Part shown: positions 9,230 through 18,695 of the stretch, piece by piece
Layout: every line of letters begins with the position of its first letter
How positions within the stretch are numbered: position 1 is the stretch's first letter
Source of the DNA: Thermoplasmata archaeon
Lineage (GTDB): Archaea; Thermoplasmatota; Thermoplasmata; Lutacidiplasmatales; UBA184
DNA length: 44,712 bases
Reading direction: 5' to 3'
Assembly: GCA_030037815.1 (NCBI GenBank)
Contig: JASHPZ010000086.1
Location: 1-44,712 of the forward strand
Position numbers and translations under genes: made by a program
Notes under the pieces: model-generated
The model's input: only the letters and a program-made list of their open reading frames with translations
Databases searched by the model: none
Told to the model about the DNA's origin: nothing

Positions 9230-9383
9230 GGGTCACGGCGAGTCGCACGACCGAGACGGGCGACCGCGGAGTCCCGCCGAAGACCCTGAGTCGAAGGGGC
9301 GCGTGTTCGGGCTCGGTCGACGGAAGGTACGGTCGAACAGGTGGGCCGGTCGGGCGTCGGCCCGACGCGTCCGGCGGAGGGCG

Positions 9384-9914
9384 TCAGTTCGACGGTTCGG
9401 AGGCGGTGGCGGCACCCGACGACTTCGCCTTTCCGCGCCGTCGCGTCGGCTTCTTCGACGCCGCCGGGTCGGCCGGGGGTTCGCCTTCCGGGTCGGACGG
9501 CACCGGGTCCGCCGCGGGCTCGGCGGCGACGGGCTCCGGGGGCGGGGGGGGTGCGACGGCGGGCACTTCGGGCGCCGGGGGCGGCGACGGTGCGACCGGA
9601 GGGGGAACGGAGGAGACCGGGGGTGGCGTCGGAGGCGCGACCGGAGCCGGGGTCGCCGCCGGCGGGGCCGCGGGAGAGGCCGGACGCGGAGGGATCGGGA
9701 CGAACTCCCCCGGCCGCCACGTGTGGGGCGCCTTGAGGATCGTCGGGTCCTTCATGAACAGGTCGGCGTGACCGCAGCCCCGGCAGATGCGGGTGCCGAG
9801 CGACAGCTCGCCGCCGGACCGGATGGAGAGCGTCCCGCGGCCGATCGTGCCGGTCTTGAGGTCGTTCACCCAGACGAAGTCGTTCGCGCCGCAGTTCGAA
9901 CAGACGGGGGGCAA
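9384..9914 (-). CDS. Zinc-ribbon protein with a long Pro/Ala-rich C-terminal region
   Basis: MPPVCSNCGANDFVWVNDLKTG...LGTRICRGCGHADLFMKDPT, two CxxC pairs; then a low-complexity PPxP tail and KKPTRRRGKAK. Confidence 0.65.
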   Translation of the reverse strand: MPPVCSNCGANDFVWVNDLKTGTIGRGTLSIRSGGELSLGTRICRGCGHADLFMKDPTILKAPHTWRPGEFVPIPPRPASPAAPPAATPAPVAPPTPPPVSSVPPPVAPSPPPAPEVPAVAPPPPPEPVAAEPAADPVPSDPEGEPPADPAASKKPTRRRGKAKSSGAATASEPSN

Positions 9915-10021
9915 GGGAAACCTCTCCGTTTCCCGAGGAGAACGCCCCGTAATAGCCGTTGCTTCGCCGCGGCGCGCGCGCCCACGGAATCCCCATTAAC
10001 CCGCGGACGGTGCGCGGCGCG

Positions 10022-10489
10022 ATGGCGGACCCTTGGCTGCGCCGCATCACGGTCGCGCTCGACGGATCGGCGAACGGGGCCGCGGCGCTCGCCGCCGGCA
10101 TCGACCTGGCGCTGCGATACCAGGCGGAACTCGTGCTGCTCACGGTCGCGCCGTTTGTCCCGGCATACGTCGGGCCGAACGACCCGTTCGTCGCGCCGCC
10201 GATCTCGCAGAGCTCGGTCGCCGAGTACCAGAAGGTGGTCGCGGCGGCCGTCCGGCAGGCCGAGGCCGCGGGCGTCGCACACGTCACGGGAGTCTGCGAG
10301 GAGGGGATCGTCGCCGAGATGATCCTCGACCATCTGGAGAAGCAACCGAGCGACCTCGTGGTCGTCGGTTCGCGCGGGTTGTCGGCGACCCGTCGCCTAC
10401 TGTTGGGCAGCGTGTCGACCGCGGTCGTCCACCACGCACCGTGTCCGGTGCTGGTCGTGCGGCCCGCGCCTACGAAGCCCGGTGCGTGA
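10022..10489 (+). CDS. Universal stress protein (UspA family)
   Basis: MADPWLRRITVALDGSANGAAALAAGIDLALRYQAELVLLTVAPF...SDLVVVGSRGLSATRRLLLGSVSTAVVHHAPCPVLVVRP. Confidence 0.95.
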   Translation: MADPWLRRITVALDGSANGAAALAAGIDLALRYQAELVLLTVAPFVPAYVGPNDPFVAPPISQSSVAEYQKVVAAAVRQAEAAGVAHVTGVCEEGIVAEMILDHLEKQPSDLVVVGSRGLSATRRLLLGSVSTAVVHHAPCPVLVVRPAPTKPGA

Positions 10490-10976
10490 TCACGACGCGG
10501 GTCGGTACCGGCAGCTTGTGGGAGGCCTTCCGGAGGGCCTCCTTCGCGTCGTCCATGTGGGCGAGCGTGGTGTGGATCGTCAGGATCTCGCTGCCGATCT
10601 CCGCCCGGACGGCGTGACCGACCGGCTTGCCGAACGCCCGACGCATCCCGTCCGAGATACGGTCGGCGCCGGCGCCCATCGCCATCTTGTGTTCGCGCAG
10701 GATCTGGTGGGGGAAACGGCGGACCTTGAGGTGGTACTCGTTCGGCGCCGCCTTCTCGAGCACGCGGACCGCGCTGACGCGCGCCGCCTCGAGCGCGACG
10801 TCCCGTACCTGGGCCGCCTCCTCCATCCCGAGGCTCAGGCTGACGGGGAACTCCTGCCGGAGGTTGCCCGTGTCGAATTGCGTGACCCGGACCGCCGGCA
10901 CGCCGCCCATGTACTCCCGGCGGGTGTAGATCTGACCCTCCACCTTCCGGTACATCCGGGCGGGCTTGCGCGTCAT
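10470..10976 (-). CDS. rpl10e: 50S ribosomal protein L10e (uL16 family)
   Basis: MTRKPARMYRKVEGQIYTRREYMGGVPAVRVTQFDTGN...YHLKVRRFPHQILREHKMAMGAGADRISDGMRRAFGKPVGHAVR. Confidence 0.96.
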   Translation of the reverse strand: MTRKPARMYRKVEGQIYTRREYMGGVPAVRVTQFDTGNLRQEFPVSLSLGMEEAAQVRDVALEAARVSAVRVLEKAAPNEYHLKVRRFPHQILREHKMAMGAGADRISDGMRRAFGKPVGHAVRAEIGSEILTIHTTLAHMDDAKEALRKASHKLPVPTRVVITHRAS

Positions 10977-11010
10977 GGGCGCGGCGGAGACGGGGCACCC
11001 GCTAAAAGGC

Positions 11011-11934
11011 TTACGCCGGCCGACCGGCCGGCGGACGCCGGCGACCGGCGCGCGCGCCGCGGACGGCCAACCGGAGTTCGGCGCCGCGGGCGCCGGCGCG
11101 GGTCAGGAACTCGACGGCCCGTGCCCGGGTCGACCCCGCTCCGAGGTCCGCGAAGAACGACCCGCCGAACATCGCTTGGGCGGCCGGGACCCCCCGCCGC
11201 CGGAGACCCCGGAGGAGCGACCGCAGCGACGGCGGCGCGAGTCCGACGCGGTCGGTGAACGCCTCGCTCGCAGCCCAGAACTCGTCCCACTCCGTCCGAG
11301 GGCCCAGACGGTCGAGCGGGAGGGCGGCCGACCGAATGCGCCGGAGCCAGCGCGCGTCGGCGAGGATCTCGGGCGACGGGATCGGTCCCGTGACCGTGCC
11401 GACGAACACGACCCGGTCGCTCGCGGTGTGCGTGACGTGGCCCCACGGCGGCACGCCCGGGCGGTCCCGTACCTCGAGGCCCCCGCCCAGGATCGCGGCC
11501 ACGCCGCCCAGACCTCCGCCGCCGAACAGCTCGGCGAGGTGGGCCGTCTCCCGCGCGGATTGCGTCGACCGGCCGACCAGCGGGGCGACGGCGAGCCCGG
11601 CCGCGAGCGAGCCCGCGGCGCTCATCCCGAACCCCTGGCCGACGGGCAGGTCGTGACGGACGAGGACCACGCACCGCCCGCGCCGGTCTCCGACCAGCCG
11701 GCGCACGACCGTCTCGGAGATCGGGAGCGCGCCGCCCGACGCATCCCGCACGCGGACCGAACGCGCGGGTCCGGGGGACCAGCGCGCGATCGCCGACGCG
11801 CCGAGCTCGAGCACCAGGCCCGCCCCGACGGAGCCGCGGGCGCGCGGGTCCCGTCCCTCAGATTCGGGGCGGAAGATCCCGGTGACGTGGCCGGGCGCGA
11901 AGGCGGTGGAACGCTCGAACTCCGCCGGTGCCAT
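11011..11934 (-). CDS. Pantoate kinase (archaeal CoA pathway, GHMP kinase family)
   Basis: TAFAPGHVTGIFRPE...ARGSVGAGLVLELGA..., LPVGQGFGMSAAGSLAAGLAVAPLVG. Confidence 0.88.
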   Translation of the reverse strand: MAPAEFERSTAFAPGHVTGIFRPESEGRDPRARGSVGAGLVLELGASAIARWSPGPARSVRVRDASGGALPISETVVRRLVGDRRGRCVVLVRHDLPVGQGFGMSAAGSLAAGLAVAPLVGRSTQSARETAHLAELFGGGGLGGVAAILGGGLEVRDRPGVPPWGHVTHTASDRVVFVGTVTGPIPSPEILADARWLRRIRSAALPLDRLGPRTEWDEFWAASEAFTDRVGLAPPSLRSLLRGLRRRGVPAAQAMFGGSFFADLGAGSTRARAVEFLTRAGARGAELRLAVRGARAGRRRPPAGRPA

Positions 11935-11962
11935 CGGTCGGGGAGAATTCGGACGACTGACT

Positions 11963-11970
11963 ACTTATAA
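11963..11970 (+). promoter_or_regulatory. TATA-box-like element upstream of PAN
   Basis: ACTTATAA, about 56-63 nt upstream of ATG 12026. Confidence 0.5.
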
Positions 11971-12025
11971 GCGGGGGCGCTTTGAGAGGGTCGGAAAACG
12001 CCGTGGAGAGACCGTACGGACTACC

Positions 12026-13234
12026 ATGAGCGATTCTGAATCCCCCGCACCGTCGTCGCACGACGCCTACGACCGCGTGAACTTCCTCGAACTGCGGAAC
12101 ACGCAGCTCGCCGAGGCGATCAAGCGGGTCGAGAGCGAGCGGCACTACATGGAGGCGGAGATCCTCCGGCTCCAGCGGGAAGTGAAGCGCCTCAAGACGG
12201 AGCTCGACCGGCTGCGCTACCCGCCCCTCATCGTCGGGAGCGTCCGCGACGTACTGACCGACGGACGCGTCATCGTGAAGTCGTCGACCGGGCCGGACTT
12301 CGTCGTGAACTCGGCCGAGACGGTCGAGCACACGAAGATCACCGTCGGGAGCCGGGTCGCGCTCAACAAGCAGACGCTGGCCGTCATGGGCGTGCTGCCG
12401 GCATCGCTCGACCCGCTCGTCACGGCGAGCGAGATCGTCGACAAGCCGTCCGTCTCGTACGCCGACATCGGCGGGCTCACGGACCAGATCCGCGAGATCC
12501 GCGAGGCGGTCGAGTACCCCCTGCTGCGCTCGGAGCTCTACAAGAAGGTCGGCGTCGACCCCCCGAAGGGCGTCCTCCTGATCGGCTCCCCCGGGACCGG
12601 CAAGACGATGATCGCGAAGGCGGTCGCCCACCACACGAACGCGACGTTCGTGCGGCTGGTCGGCAGCGAGCTCGTCCAGAAGTACATCGGGGAGGGCGCG
12701 CGCCTCGTCCGCGAGCTGTTCCAGCTCGCCCGCGAGAAGGCGCCGACGATCATCTTCATCGACGAGGTCGACTCGATCGGCGCGAAGCGGCTCGAGGTCG
12801 CGACCAGCGGCGACCGCGAGGTGCAGCGGACGCTGATGCAGCTCCTGGCCGAGATGGACGGGTTCGAGCCGCTCTCGAACGTGAAGATCATCGCGGCGAC
12901 CAACCGCCCCGACATCCTGGACGACGCGCTCCTGCGGCCCGGCCGGTTCGACCGGATCATCGAGATCCCAGTCCCGACCTACCTGGGACGGGCGGAGATC
13001 TTCAAGATCCACACGCGCGGGATGGCGATCCGCGAGGCGGTCGACTTCGAGGCGCTCGCCTCCCGGTGCGACGGCGCCACGGGCGCCGACATCCGGGCCA
13101 TCTGCACCGAGGCCGGCATGTGGGCGATCCGCGAGGAACGCGACAGCGTGACGGTCGCCGACTTCGACCGGGCGATCGAGAAGGTCGTCGGCGAGGAAGA
13201 GCTCCGCAAGGAGTCGGTCACGATGTTCGCCTGA
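12026..13234 (+). CDS. pan: Proteasome-activating nucleotidase (PAN), AAA ATPase
   Basis: N-terminal coiled coil, OB domain, GSPGTGKT Walker A, IIFIDEVDSIG Walker B, DDALLRPGRFDRIIEIPVP; C-terminal ...SVTMFA with a penultimate aromatic (HbYX-like). Confidence 0.95.
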   Translation: MSDSESPAPSSHDAYDRVNFLELRNTQLAEAIKRVESERHYMEAEILRLQREVKRLKTELDRLRYPPLIVGSVRDVLTDGRVIVKSSTGPDFVVNSAETVEHTKITVGSRVALNKQTLAVMGVLPASLDPLVTASEIVDKPSVSYADIGGLTDQIREIREAVEYPLLRSELYKKVGVDPPKGVLLIGSPGTGKTMIAKAVAHHTNATFVRLVGSELVQKYIGEGARLVRELFQLAREKAPTIIFIDEVDSIGAKRLEVATSGDREVQRTLMQLLAEMDGFEPLSNVKIIAATNRPDILDDALLRPGRFDRIIEIPVPTYLGRAEIFKIHTRGMAIREAVDFEALASRCDGATGADIRAICTEAGMWAIREERDSVTVADFDRAIEKVVGEEELRKESVTMFA

Positions 13235-13249
13235 CGGCGACGGGGCGCG

Positions 13250-14185
13250 TCAGGCGGTGGTGAACCGCCCGAAGATCCGCGGACCCGCGGGCACCGAGAG
13301 GTCGATCAGGTACGCCGGCGTGCCGGCGCGTTGGGCGACCGGCCGGTCGGCCGTCACCTGGACGGCCGTGCCGGAGAGCTCCTCCAGGGTCGCGGGCACG
13401 ACCTGGAGGCCGAGCGCGAGGTGGAGTTGGGCGCCGACGCCCGCGTCGCCGCGGTAGTACCGGCACTTCGTGAACTCGGTCCCGCGGACGGTCGGCGGGT
13501 CCCGGAGCGCGTCCGGCGGCGCGAGCACCTGGCCGCGGGAGATCTCGTCGGCGTCCGCCCCCTTCAGCGCGACCCCGACCCGCTCGCCGCATCCCGCGTC
13601 CTTCCGGTCGATGTCGTGGACCTGGATCGAGCGGACTTCGACGTCCTTCCCCGTCGGGTGGAGCCGGAGCTTGTCGTGCGCGCGGAGCGTGCCCCGCCGC
13701 ACCACCCCGAGCGCGACCGCGCCGACGCCCTTCACGGGGAACGAGTGGTCGATCGGGACCTCGACCGGGCCGTCCACGGTCGGGGCGGTCCACCCTTCCA
13801 TCATCGCCCGGAGGTGCGGAAAGTCGAGCGGCACGCGCGCGAGCGACTCGAGGCGGCTCCCCTTCAGCACGCGGGCGATCTCCGCGTCGCCGACGTTCGG
13901 GCCGAGGACGACCGTCGTCGGGCGGTCGCTCAGGTCGACGGTCGCGATCGTCTCGGCGACGGCGCGGTTCAGCTCGGGGACGACGAGGAGGCACTGGTCG
14001 GCCATCGCGAGGGCGACGAACAACGGCGCGAGCTTCTCGGGAAACTGGGTCGGCTCGACCAGCGTCACCGCGTGGCCCTCGAGCACGGTGTTGAACATCG
14101 AGACGTCCGAGGTCGTCCCCTTCTTGCCGAGCTCCTTCGCGACCTCGGTCGCGCCGACCACCGCCACCGTCACCCCGGTCGTCAT
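13250..14185 (-). CDS. SelB/EF-Tu-like translation factor homologue with a degenerate GTPase domain (aSelBL-type)
   Basis: Start CAT at 14183-85: [69 protein letters not shown]...; EF-Tu domain-2-like PIDHSFPVKGVGAVALGVVRRGTLRAHDKLRLHPTGKDVEVRSIQVHDID; no GxxxxGK[ST] P-loop and no NKxD. Confidence 0.75.
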   Translation of the reverse strand: MTTGVTVAVVGATEVAKELGKKGTTSDVSMFNTVLEGHAVTLVEPTQFPEKLAPLFVALAMADQCLLVVPELNRAVAETIATVDLSDRPTTVVLGPNVGDAEIARVLKGSRLESLARVPLDFPHLRAMMEGWTAPTVDGPVEVPIDHSFPVKGVGAVALGVVRRGTLRAHDKLRLHPTGKDVEVRSIQVHDIDRKDAGCGERVGVALKGADADEISRGQVLAPPDALRDPPTVRGTEFTKCRYYRGDAGVGAQLHLALGLQVVPATLEELSGTAVQVTADRPVAQRAGTPAYLIDLSVPAGPRIFGRFTTA

Positions 14186-16788
14186 CGGGACTCCTTCGCC
14201 GCGCGGCCCGCGCCGACCGTCAGCCGGATCGCGCCGTCGTCCGCGTCCACGGTGACGGTGCTCCCGTCCTTGAGGTCGCCGGCGAGAAGGCGGGTCGTGA
14301 GCGGGTCGACCACGAGGCGCTGCACGGTCCGCTTCAACGGCCGCGCGCCGAAATCCGGGTCGAAGCCCTCCTGGGCGAGGAGCCGTTTCGCCGGAGGAGT
14401 CGCCTTGAGGGTGATCCGCCGGTCCTTGAGCCGGGCCTCCACCTGCGCGAGCTGGAGCCCCGCGATCTCGGCGATCTGGCTCTCGGCGAGGGGGTGGAAG
14501 ATGACGACCTCGTCGAGCCGGTTGAGGAACTCGGGGCGGAAGTGCCCCCGCAAGGCCCGGTCGATGACGACGCGGCGCTCCGCGTCGGTGGTCGCGGTCG
14601 CGAGCGCGTCGGTGCCGAGGTTCGACGTCAGGATGACGAGCGTGTTCCGGAAGTCGACGGTGCGGCCTTGGCCGTCCGTCAGCCGGCCGTCGTCCATCAA
14701 CTGGAGCAGGACGTTGATCACGTCCGGGTGCGCCTTCTCGACCTCGTCGAACAGGAGGACCGTGTACGGGTGGGAGCGGACCGCCTCCGTGAGCTGGCCG
14801 CCTTCCTCGTAGCCCACGTACCCCGGCGGGGCCCCGATCAGCCGGGCGACGGTGTGCTTCTCCATGTACTCGGACATGTCGATCCGGACGAACGCGCGGT
14901 CGGAGTGGAACAGGAACGCCGCGAGCGCCTTCGCGAGCTCGGTCTTCCCGACTCCCGTCGGCCCGACGAAGAGGAACGTGCCCATCGGGCGGTTCGGGTC
15001 CGCGAGCCCGGACCGCGAGCGACGGACGGCCTTCGCGACCGCCTCCACCGCCTCGTCCTGCCCGACCACCCGGCGCTTCAGCTCGGCCTCCATGTGGAGG
15101 AGCCGTTCGGTCTCCCCTTCGAGCAGCCGCTGGACCGGCACGCCGCTCCACTTGGCGATGATCTGGCCGACGTCCTCCTCCGTCACCTCCTCGCGCAGGA
15201 GGCCGTCGCGCGGTCCCTCGGTCGCCTTGGTCAGGCGCTCGACTTCGCGCTGAAGCTCGGGGACCCGGCCGTACCGCAGCCGCGCGGTCGCCTCGAGGTC
15301 GCCCGATCGCTCGGCGCGCTCCTCCTCGGCCTTCGCGCCGTCCAGCTCGGCGCGGAGCGCCCGCAGTTTCTCGACCTCGGCGCGCTCCTTCTGCCAGCGG
15401 GCCTGGAGCGTCCCTTCCTTCTCCTTGAGGTTCGCGAGCTCCTTGTCGAGCGCGCGGAGCCGCTCCTTCGACCCCGGGTCCTTCTCCCGGGTGAGCGCGG
15501 CCCGTTCGACCTCGAGCTGTCGGATCCGCCGCGTGAGCTGGTCCAGCTCGACCGGCCGGGAGTCGAGCGCGAGCCGCACCATCGACGCCGCTTCGTCCAC
15601 GGCGTCGATCGCCTTGTCCGGGAGGTGCCGGTCGGGGATGTATCGGGCCGAGAGCGTCGCCGCGGCGACCAGCGCCGCGTCGTGGATCCGTACCCCGTGG
15701 TGGAGCTCGTACCGCTCCTTGAGCCCGCGCAGGATCGAGATGGTGTCCTCGACCGTCGGCTCCGCGACGGGCACCGGCTGGAAGCGCCGCTCGAGCGCGG
15801 CGTCCTTCTCGATGTACTTGCGGTACTCCTGGGTCGTGGTCGCGCCGATGCAATGGAGCACCCCGCGCGCGAGCGCCGGTTTGAGGAGGTTGGAGGCGTC
15901 CAGCGCCCCGCCCTCGGTCGCGCCGGCGTGGACGAGCGTGTGCAGCTCGTCGATGAACAGGAGCACCTTCCCCTCGGCCCGCTCGACCTCCTGGAGGACC
16001 GCTTTGAGCCGCTCTTCGAACTCGCCGCGGAACTTCGCTCCGGCGAGCAGTGCCCCGAGGTCGAGCGCGATGAGGCGTTTCTCGCGGAGCGAGTCGGGCA
16101 CGTCCTTTGTGGCGATGCGCAGGGCGAGCCCCTCGACCACGGCCGTTTTGCCGACGCCGGGGTCGCCGATCAGCACCGGATTGTTCTTCGTCCGGCGCGA
16201 CAGGATCTGGATCACGCGCCGGATCTCGTCGTCCCGTCCGATCACCGGGTCGAGCTTTCGGTCGCGCGCGAGGGTGGTCAGGTCCTTGCCGTACTTCTCG
16301 AGCGCCTGGTACTGCGCCTCCGCGCCGCGGCTCTCGACCGGGCGATCGGCGCCCCGCACCCGGTCGAGCGCCGCCTCGAGGTCCGCCCGTCGCACGCCGG
16401 CGTCTCGGAGCAGGTCGGCGGCGGGCGAGGCGACCTCGAGGAGTCCGAGGAGCAGCTGGTCGGCGGTCGTGTACCGGTCCTTGCGCCGGCCGGCCTCCTT
16501 CTCGGCGGCGTCCAGCACCTGCGAGAGCGGTCGCGAGAGGTACTGGTCCGACGGCGCGACGTGCTGGGCCGTCGGAAGTTCGGCCAAGTGACGGTCGAGC
16601 TTCTCCTGGAGCGGCCCGACTGCGACGTGGAGCGACTCGAGCAGCGCCCGTACGGGGCTGTCCGCGGTGGAGAGCAGGGCCGCGAGCAAGTGCTCGGGCT
16701 CGACCGCGGGGTGACGCAGTTCGCTCGCGCGCTGGAACGCGGCTTCGAGGGCCGCCCGGGCCGCGTCCGTGAGGCGCTCGAGGTGCAT
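14182..16788 (-). CDS. clpB: ClpB-type AAA+ disaggregase
   Basis: 868 aa; two AAA modules ([23 protein letters not shown]), middle coiled coil, [37 protein letters not shown]. Confidence 0.95.
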   Translation of the reverse strand: MHLERLTDAARAALEAAFQRASELRHPAVEPEHLLAALLSTADSPVRALLESLHVAVGPLQEKLDRHLAELPTAQHVAPSDQYLSRPLSQVLDAAEKEAGRRKDRYTTADQLLLGLLEVASPAADLLRDAGVRRADLEAALDRVRGADRPVESRGAEAQYQALEKYGKDLTTLARDRKLDPVIGRDDEIRRVIQILSRRTKNNPVLIGDPGVGKTAVVEGLALRIATKDVPDSLREKRLIALDLGALLAGAKFRGEFEERLKAVLQEVERAEGKVLLFIDELHTLVHAGATEGGALDASNLLKPALARGVLHCIGATTTQEYRKYIEKDAALERRFQPVPVAEPTVEDTISILRGLKERYELHHGVRIHDAALVAAATLSARYIPDRHLPDKAIDAVDEAASMVRLALDSRPVELDQLTRRIRQLEVERAALTREKDPGSKERLRALDKELANLKEKEGTLQARWQKERAEVEKLRALRAELDGAKAEEERAERSGDLEATARLRYGRVPELQREVERLTKATEGPRDGLLREEVTEEDVGQIIAKWSGVPVQRLLEGETERLLHMEAELKRRVVGQDEAVEAVAKAVRRSRSGLADPNRPMGTFLFVGPTGVGKTELAKALAAFLFHSDRAFVRIDMSEYMEKHTVARLIGAPPGYVGYEEGGQLTEAVRSHPYTVLLFDEVEKAHPDVINVLLQLMDDGRLTDGQGRTVDFRNTLVILTSNLGTDALATATTDAERRVVIDRALRGHFRPEFLNRLDEVVIFHPLAESQIAEIAGLQLAQVEARLKDRRITLKATPPAKRLLAQEGFDPDFGARPLKRTVQRLVVDPLTTRLLAGDLKDGSTVTVDADDGAIRLTVGAGRAAKESR

Positions 16789-16841
16789 CGGGGATGCATC
16801 CGGGCGAGCCGATTTAAGCGGACTCCTCGTGGACCCGCGTC

Positions 16842-17777
16842 GTGGCCGATCTCTCGGTCCAACTCGCGGGCCTTCGGTTCGCGAATCCGTTCTGGCTCGC
16901 CTCCGGGATCTGGGGGGAGAGCGGGGATTCGCTCGCCGGCGCCGTGCGCGCGGGCGCCGGGGGCGTCGTCACCAAATCGATCGGAGCCGCGCCCCGCCCG
17001 GGCTTCCCGAACCCCACGGTCGAAGAGTACGACCGATGGGGGTTCCTCAACGCGATGGGATTGCCGAACCCCGGGATCGCGGAGTACCCCCGGGAGATCG
17101 AGATCGCGCGACGCGCGGGCGCTCCGGTGATCGGCTCGGTGTTCGGCGGGGACGCCGAGGAGTTCGCCCAGTTGGGGGAACGGATGGCCGCCACGGGGGT
17201 GGACGCCCTCGAGCTCAACCTCAGCTGTCCCCACGCCGAGGGGTTCGGCTCCGAGGTCGGAAGCGACCCCGAGAACGTCGAACGGATCCTTCGGGCGGTC
17301 ACGTCGAAGGTCCGCGTGCCGGTCGTCGCGAAGATCACCCCGAACACCGCGGACGCGGCGGCGCTCGCCGTAGCGGCAGAACGGGGCGGGGCGGCCGCGA
17401 TCAGCGCGATCAACACCGTCCGCGGCCTCGCGATCGACGTCCACCTCCGCCGACCGGTGCTGGCCCACGGCACCGGCGGCCTCAGCGGTCCGGCGATCCG
17501 GCCGGTCGGGCTCGCCTGCGTCTGGCAGATCTACGAGAAGGTCCGGATCCCGGTCGTCGGCATCGGCGGCATCATGACCGCCCAGGACGCCCTCGAGTAC
17601 ATCATGGCCGGCGCGCGCGCGGTCCAGGTCGGGACCGCCGTCGCGTTCGACGGGGTCGGGGTGTTCTCCCGGCTCGGGCCGGAACTCTCCCAGCTCCTCG
17701 ACGAGCTCGGCTTCTCCCGCGTCGCGGACGCCGTGGGCGTGGCGCACCAGGGTACGACGGGGCTTCCGCCTCCCTGA
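16842..17777 (+). CDS. pyrD: Dihydroorotate dehydrogenase, catalytic subunit
   Basis: FANPFWLASGIWGESGDSL, LELNLSCPHAEGFGSEVGSDPENV, VPVVAKITPNTAD, GTGGLSGPAIRPVGLACVWQIYEKVRIPVVGIGGIMTAQDALEYIMAGARAVQVGTA. Confidence 0.94.
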   Translation: MADLSVQLAGLRFANPFWLASGIWGESGDSLAGAVRAGAGGVVTKSIGAAPRPGFPNPTVEEYDRWGFLNAMGLPNPGIAEYPREIEIARRAGAPVIGSVFGGDAEEFAQLGERMAATGVDALELNLSCPHAEGFGSEVGSDPENVERILRAVTSKVRVPVVAKITPNTADAAALAVAAERGGAAAISAINTVRGLAIDVHLRRPVLAHGTGGLSGPAIRPVGLACVWQIYEKVRIPVVGIGGIMTAQDALEYIMAGARAVQVGTAVAFDGVGVFSRLGPELSQLLDELGFSRVADAVGVAHQGTTGLPPP

Positions 17778-17818
17778 GCGCGCGTCGCGGCTATATCGCG
17801 CGCCCGCTAGCCCGCGCC

Positions 17819-18595
17819 GTGCGGACCGCCGTCCGGGTCACCGACCGCGTCCAGGAGACCCCCTCGACCGTGACCCTCCGGTTTCCGTACCCGGGCGAGG
17901 CCGCGCCGGGCCAGTTCGTGATGCTGTGGGTCCCGGGCGACGACGAGCTTCCGATGTCGCTCTCGTACGTCGGAGGACCCTCGAAGGGCGTGACGGTGAA
18001 GGTGATGGGCGACACGAGCCGCCGCATCCAGTCGATCGCGCCGGGGGCCTGGGTCGGGATCCGCGGGCCCTACGGCAACCGGTTCGACCTGTCGGCCCGT
18101 TCCGTGCTCGTCGTCGGCGGGGGATCCGGCGCCGCCGTGCTCGCACCGGCCGCGGAAGCGGTCCGTCAACGCGGGGCCGAGGTCGTGGTGGCGCTCGGGG
18201 CGACCCGGGCGAGCGAACTCCTGTTCCGAGGTCGGTTCGAGTCGATGGGGGCGACCGTCGAAGTCGCCACCGACGACGGTTCCGAAGGACACCGGGGGTA
18301 CGTCACGGCGGTCGCCGAGCAGCTCCTCGCGCGGCACCGGTTCGACGCGGTGTGGACCTGCGGTCCGGAAGTGATGATGGGCAAGGTGATCGCCGCCGCG
18401 GATCGCGCGGGCGTGCCGGTCTTCTGCTCGATGGAGCGGCACATGAAGTGCGCGCTCGGGCTGTGCGACGCCTGCGCGCTCGGACCGTACCACGTGTGTA
18501 CCGACGGGCCGGTTTTCGCGGCGGCGCGACTCGCCGGGGTGCCCGACTTCGGGCGGTTCCACCGCGACCCCTCCGGCCGACGCGTCGCGTTCTAG
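17819..18595 (+). CDS. pyrK: Dihydroorotate dehydrogenase electron-transfer subunit (PyrK-like, FAD/2Fe-2S)
   Basis: [50 protein letters not shown]-terminal cysteine cluster [31 protein letters not shown]. Confidence 0.92.
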   Translation: MRTAVRVTDRVQETPSTVTLRFPYPGEAAPGQFVMLWVPGDDELPMSLSYVGGPSKGVTVKVMGDTSRRIQSIAPGAWVGIRGPYGNRFDLSARSVLVVGGGSGAAVLAPAAEAVRQRGAEVVVALGATRASELLFRGRFESMGATVEVATDDGSEGHRGYVTAVAEQLLARHRFDAVWTCGPEVMMGKVIAAADRAGVPVFCSMERHMKCALGLCDACALGPYHVCTDGPVFAAARLAGVPDFGRFHRDPSGRRVAF

Positions 18596-18695
18596 CCTCG
18601 CGGGGACCTTCGGATCGGTCCGGCGCCCGCCGTCGGGCGCGCGCCCCGCCACAGGCTTTATGGTCGCCCCCGCTACGACTCCGCGGGAGGGTGTT

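Noticed and set aside
14186-15853. Upstream part of ORF 13250..15853 (minus) as an N-terminal extension of the SelB-like protein
   Set aside because: Overlaps the well-supported clpB frame, and the translation is Arg/Gly/Ala-rich noise. The conserved protein begins at MTTGVTV (14185).
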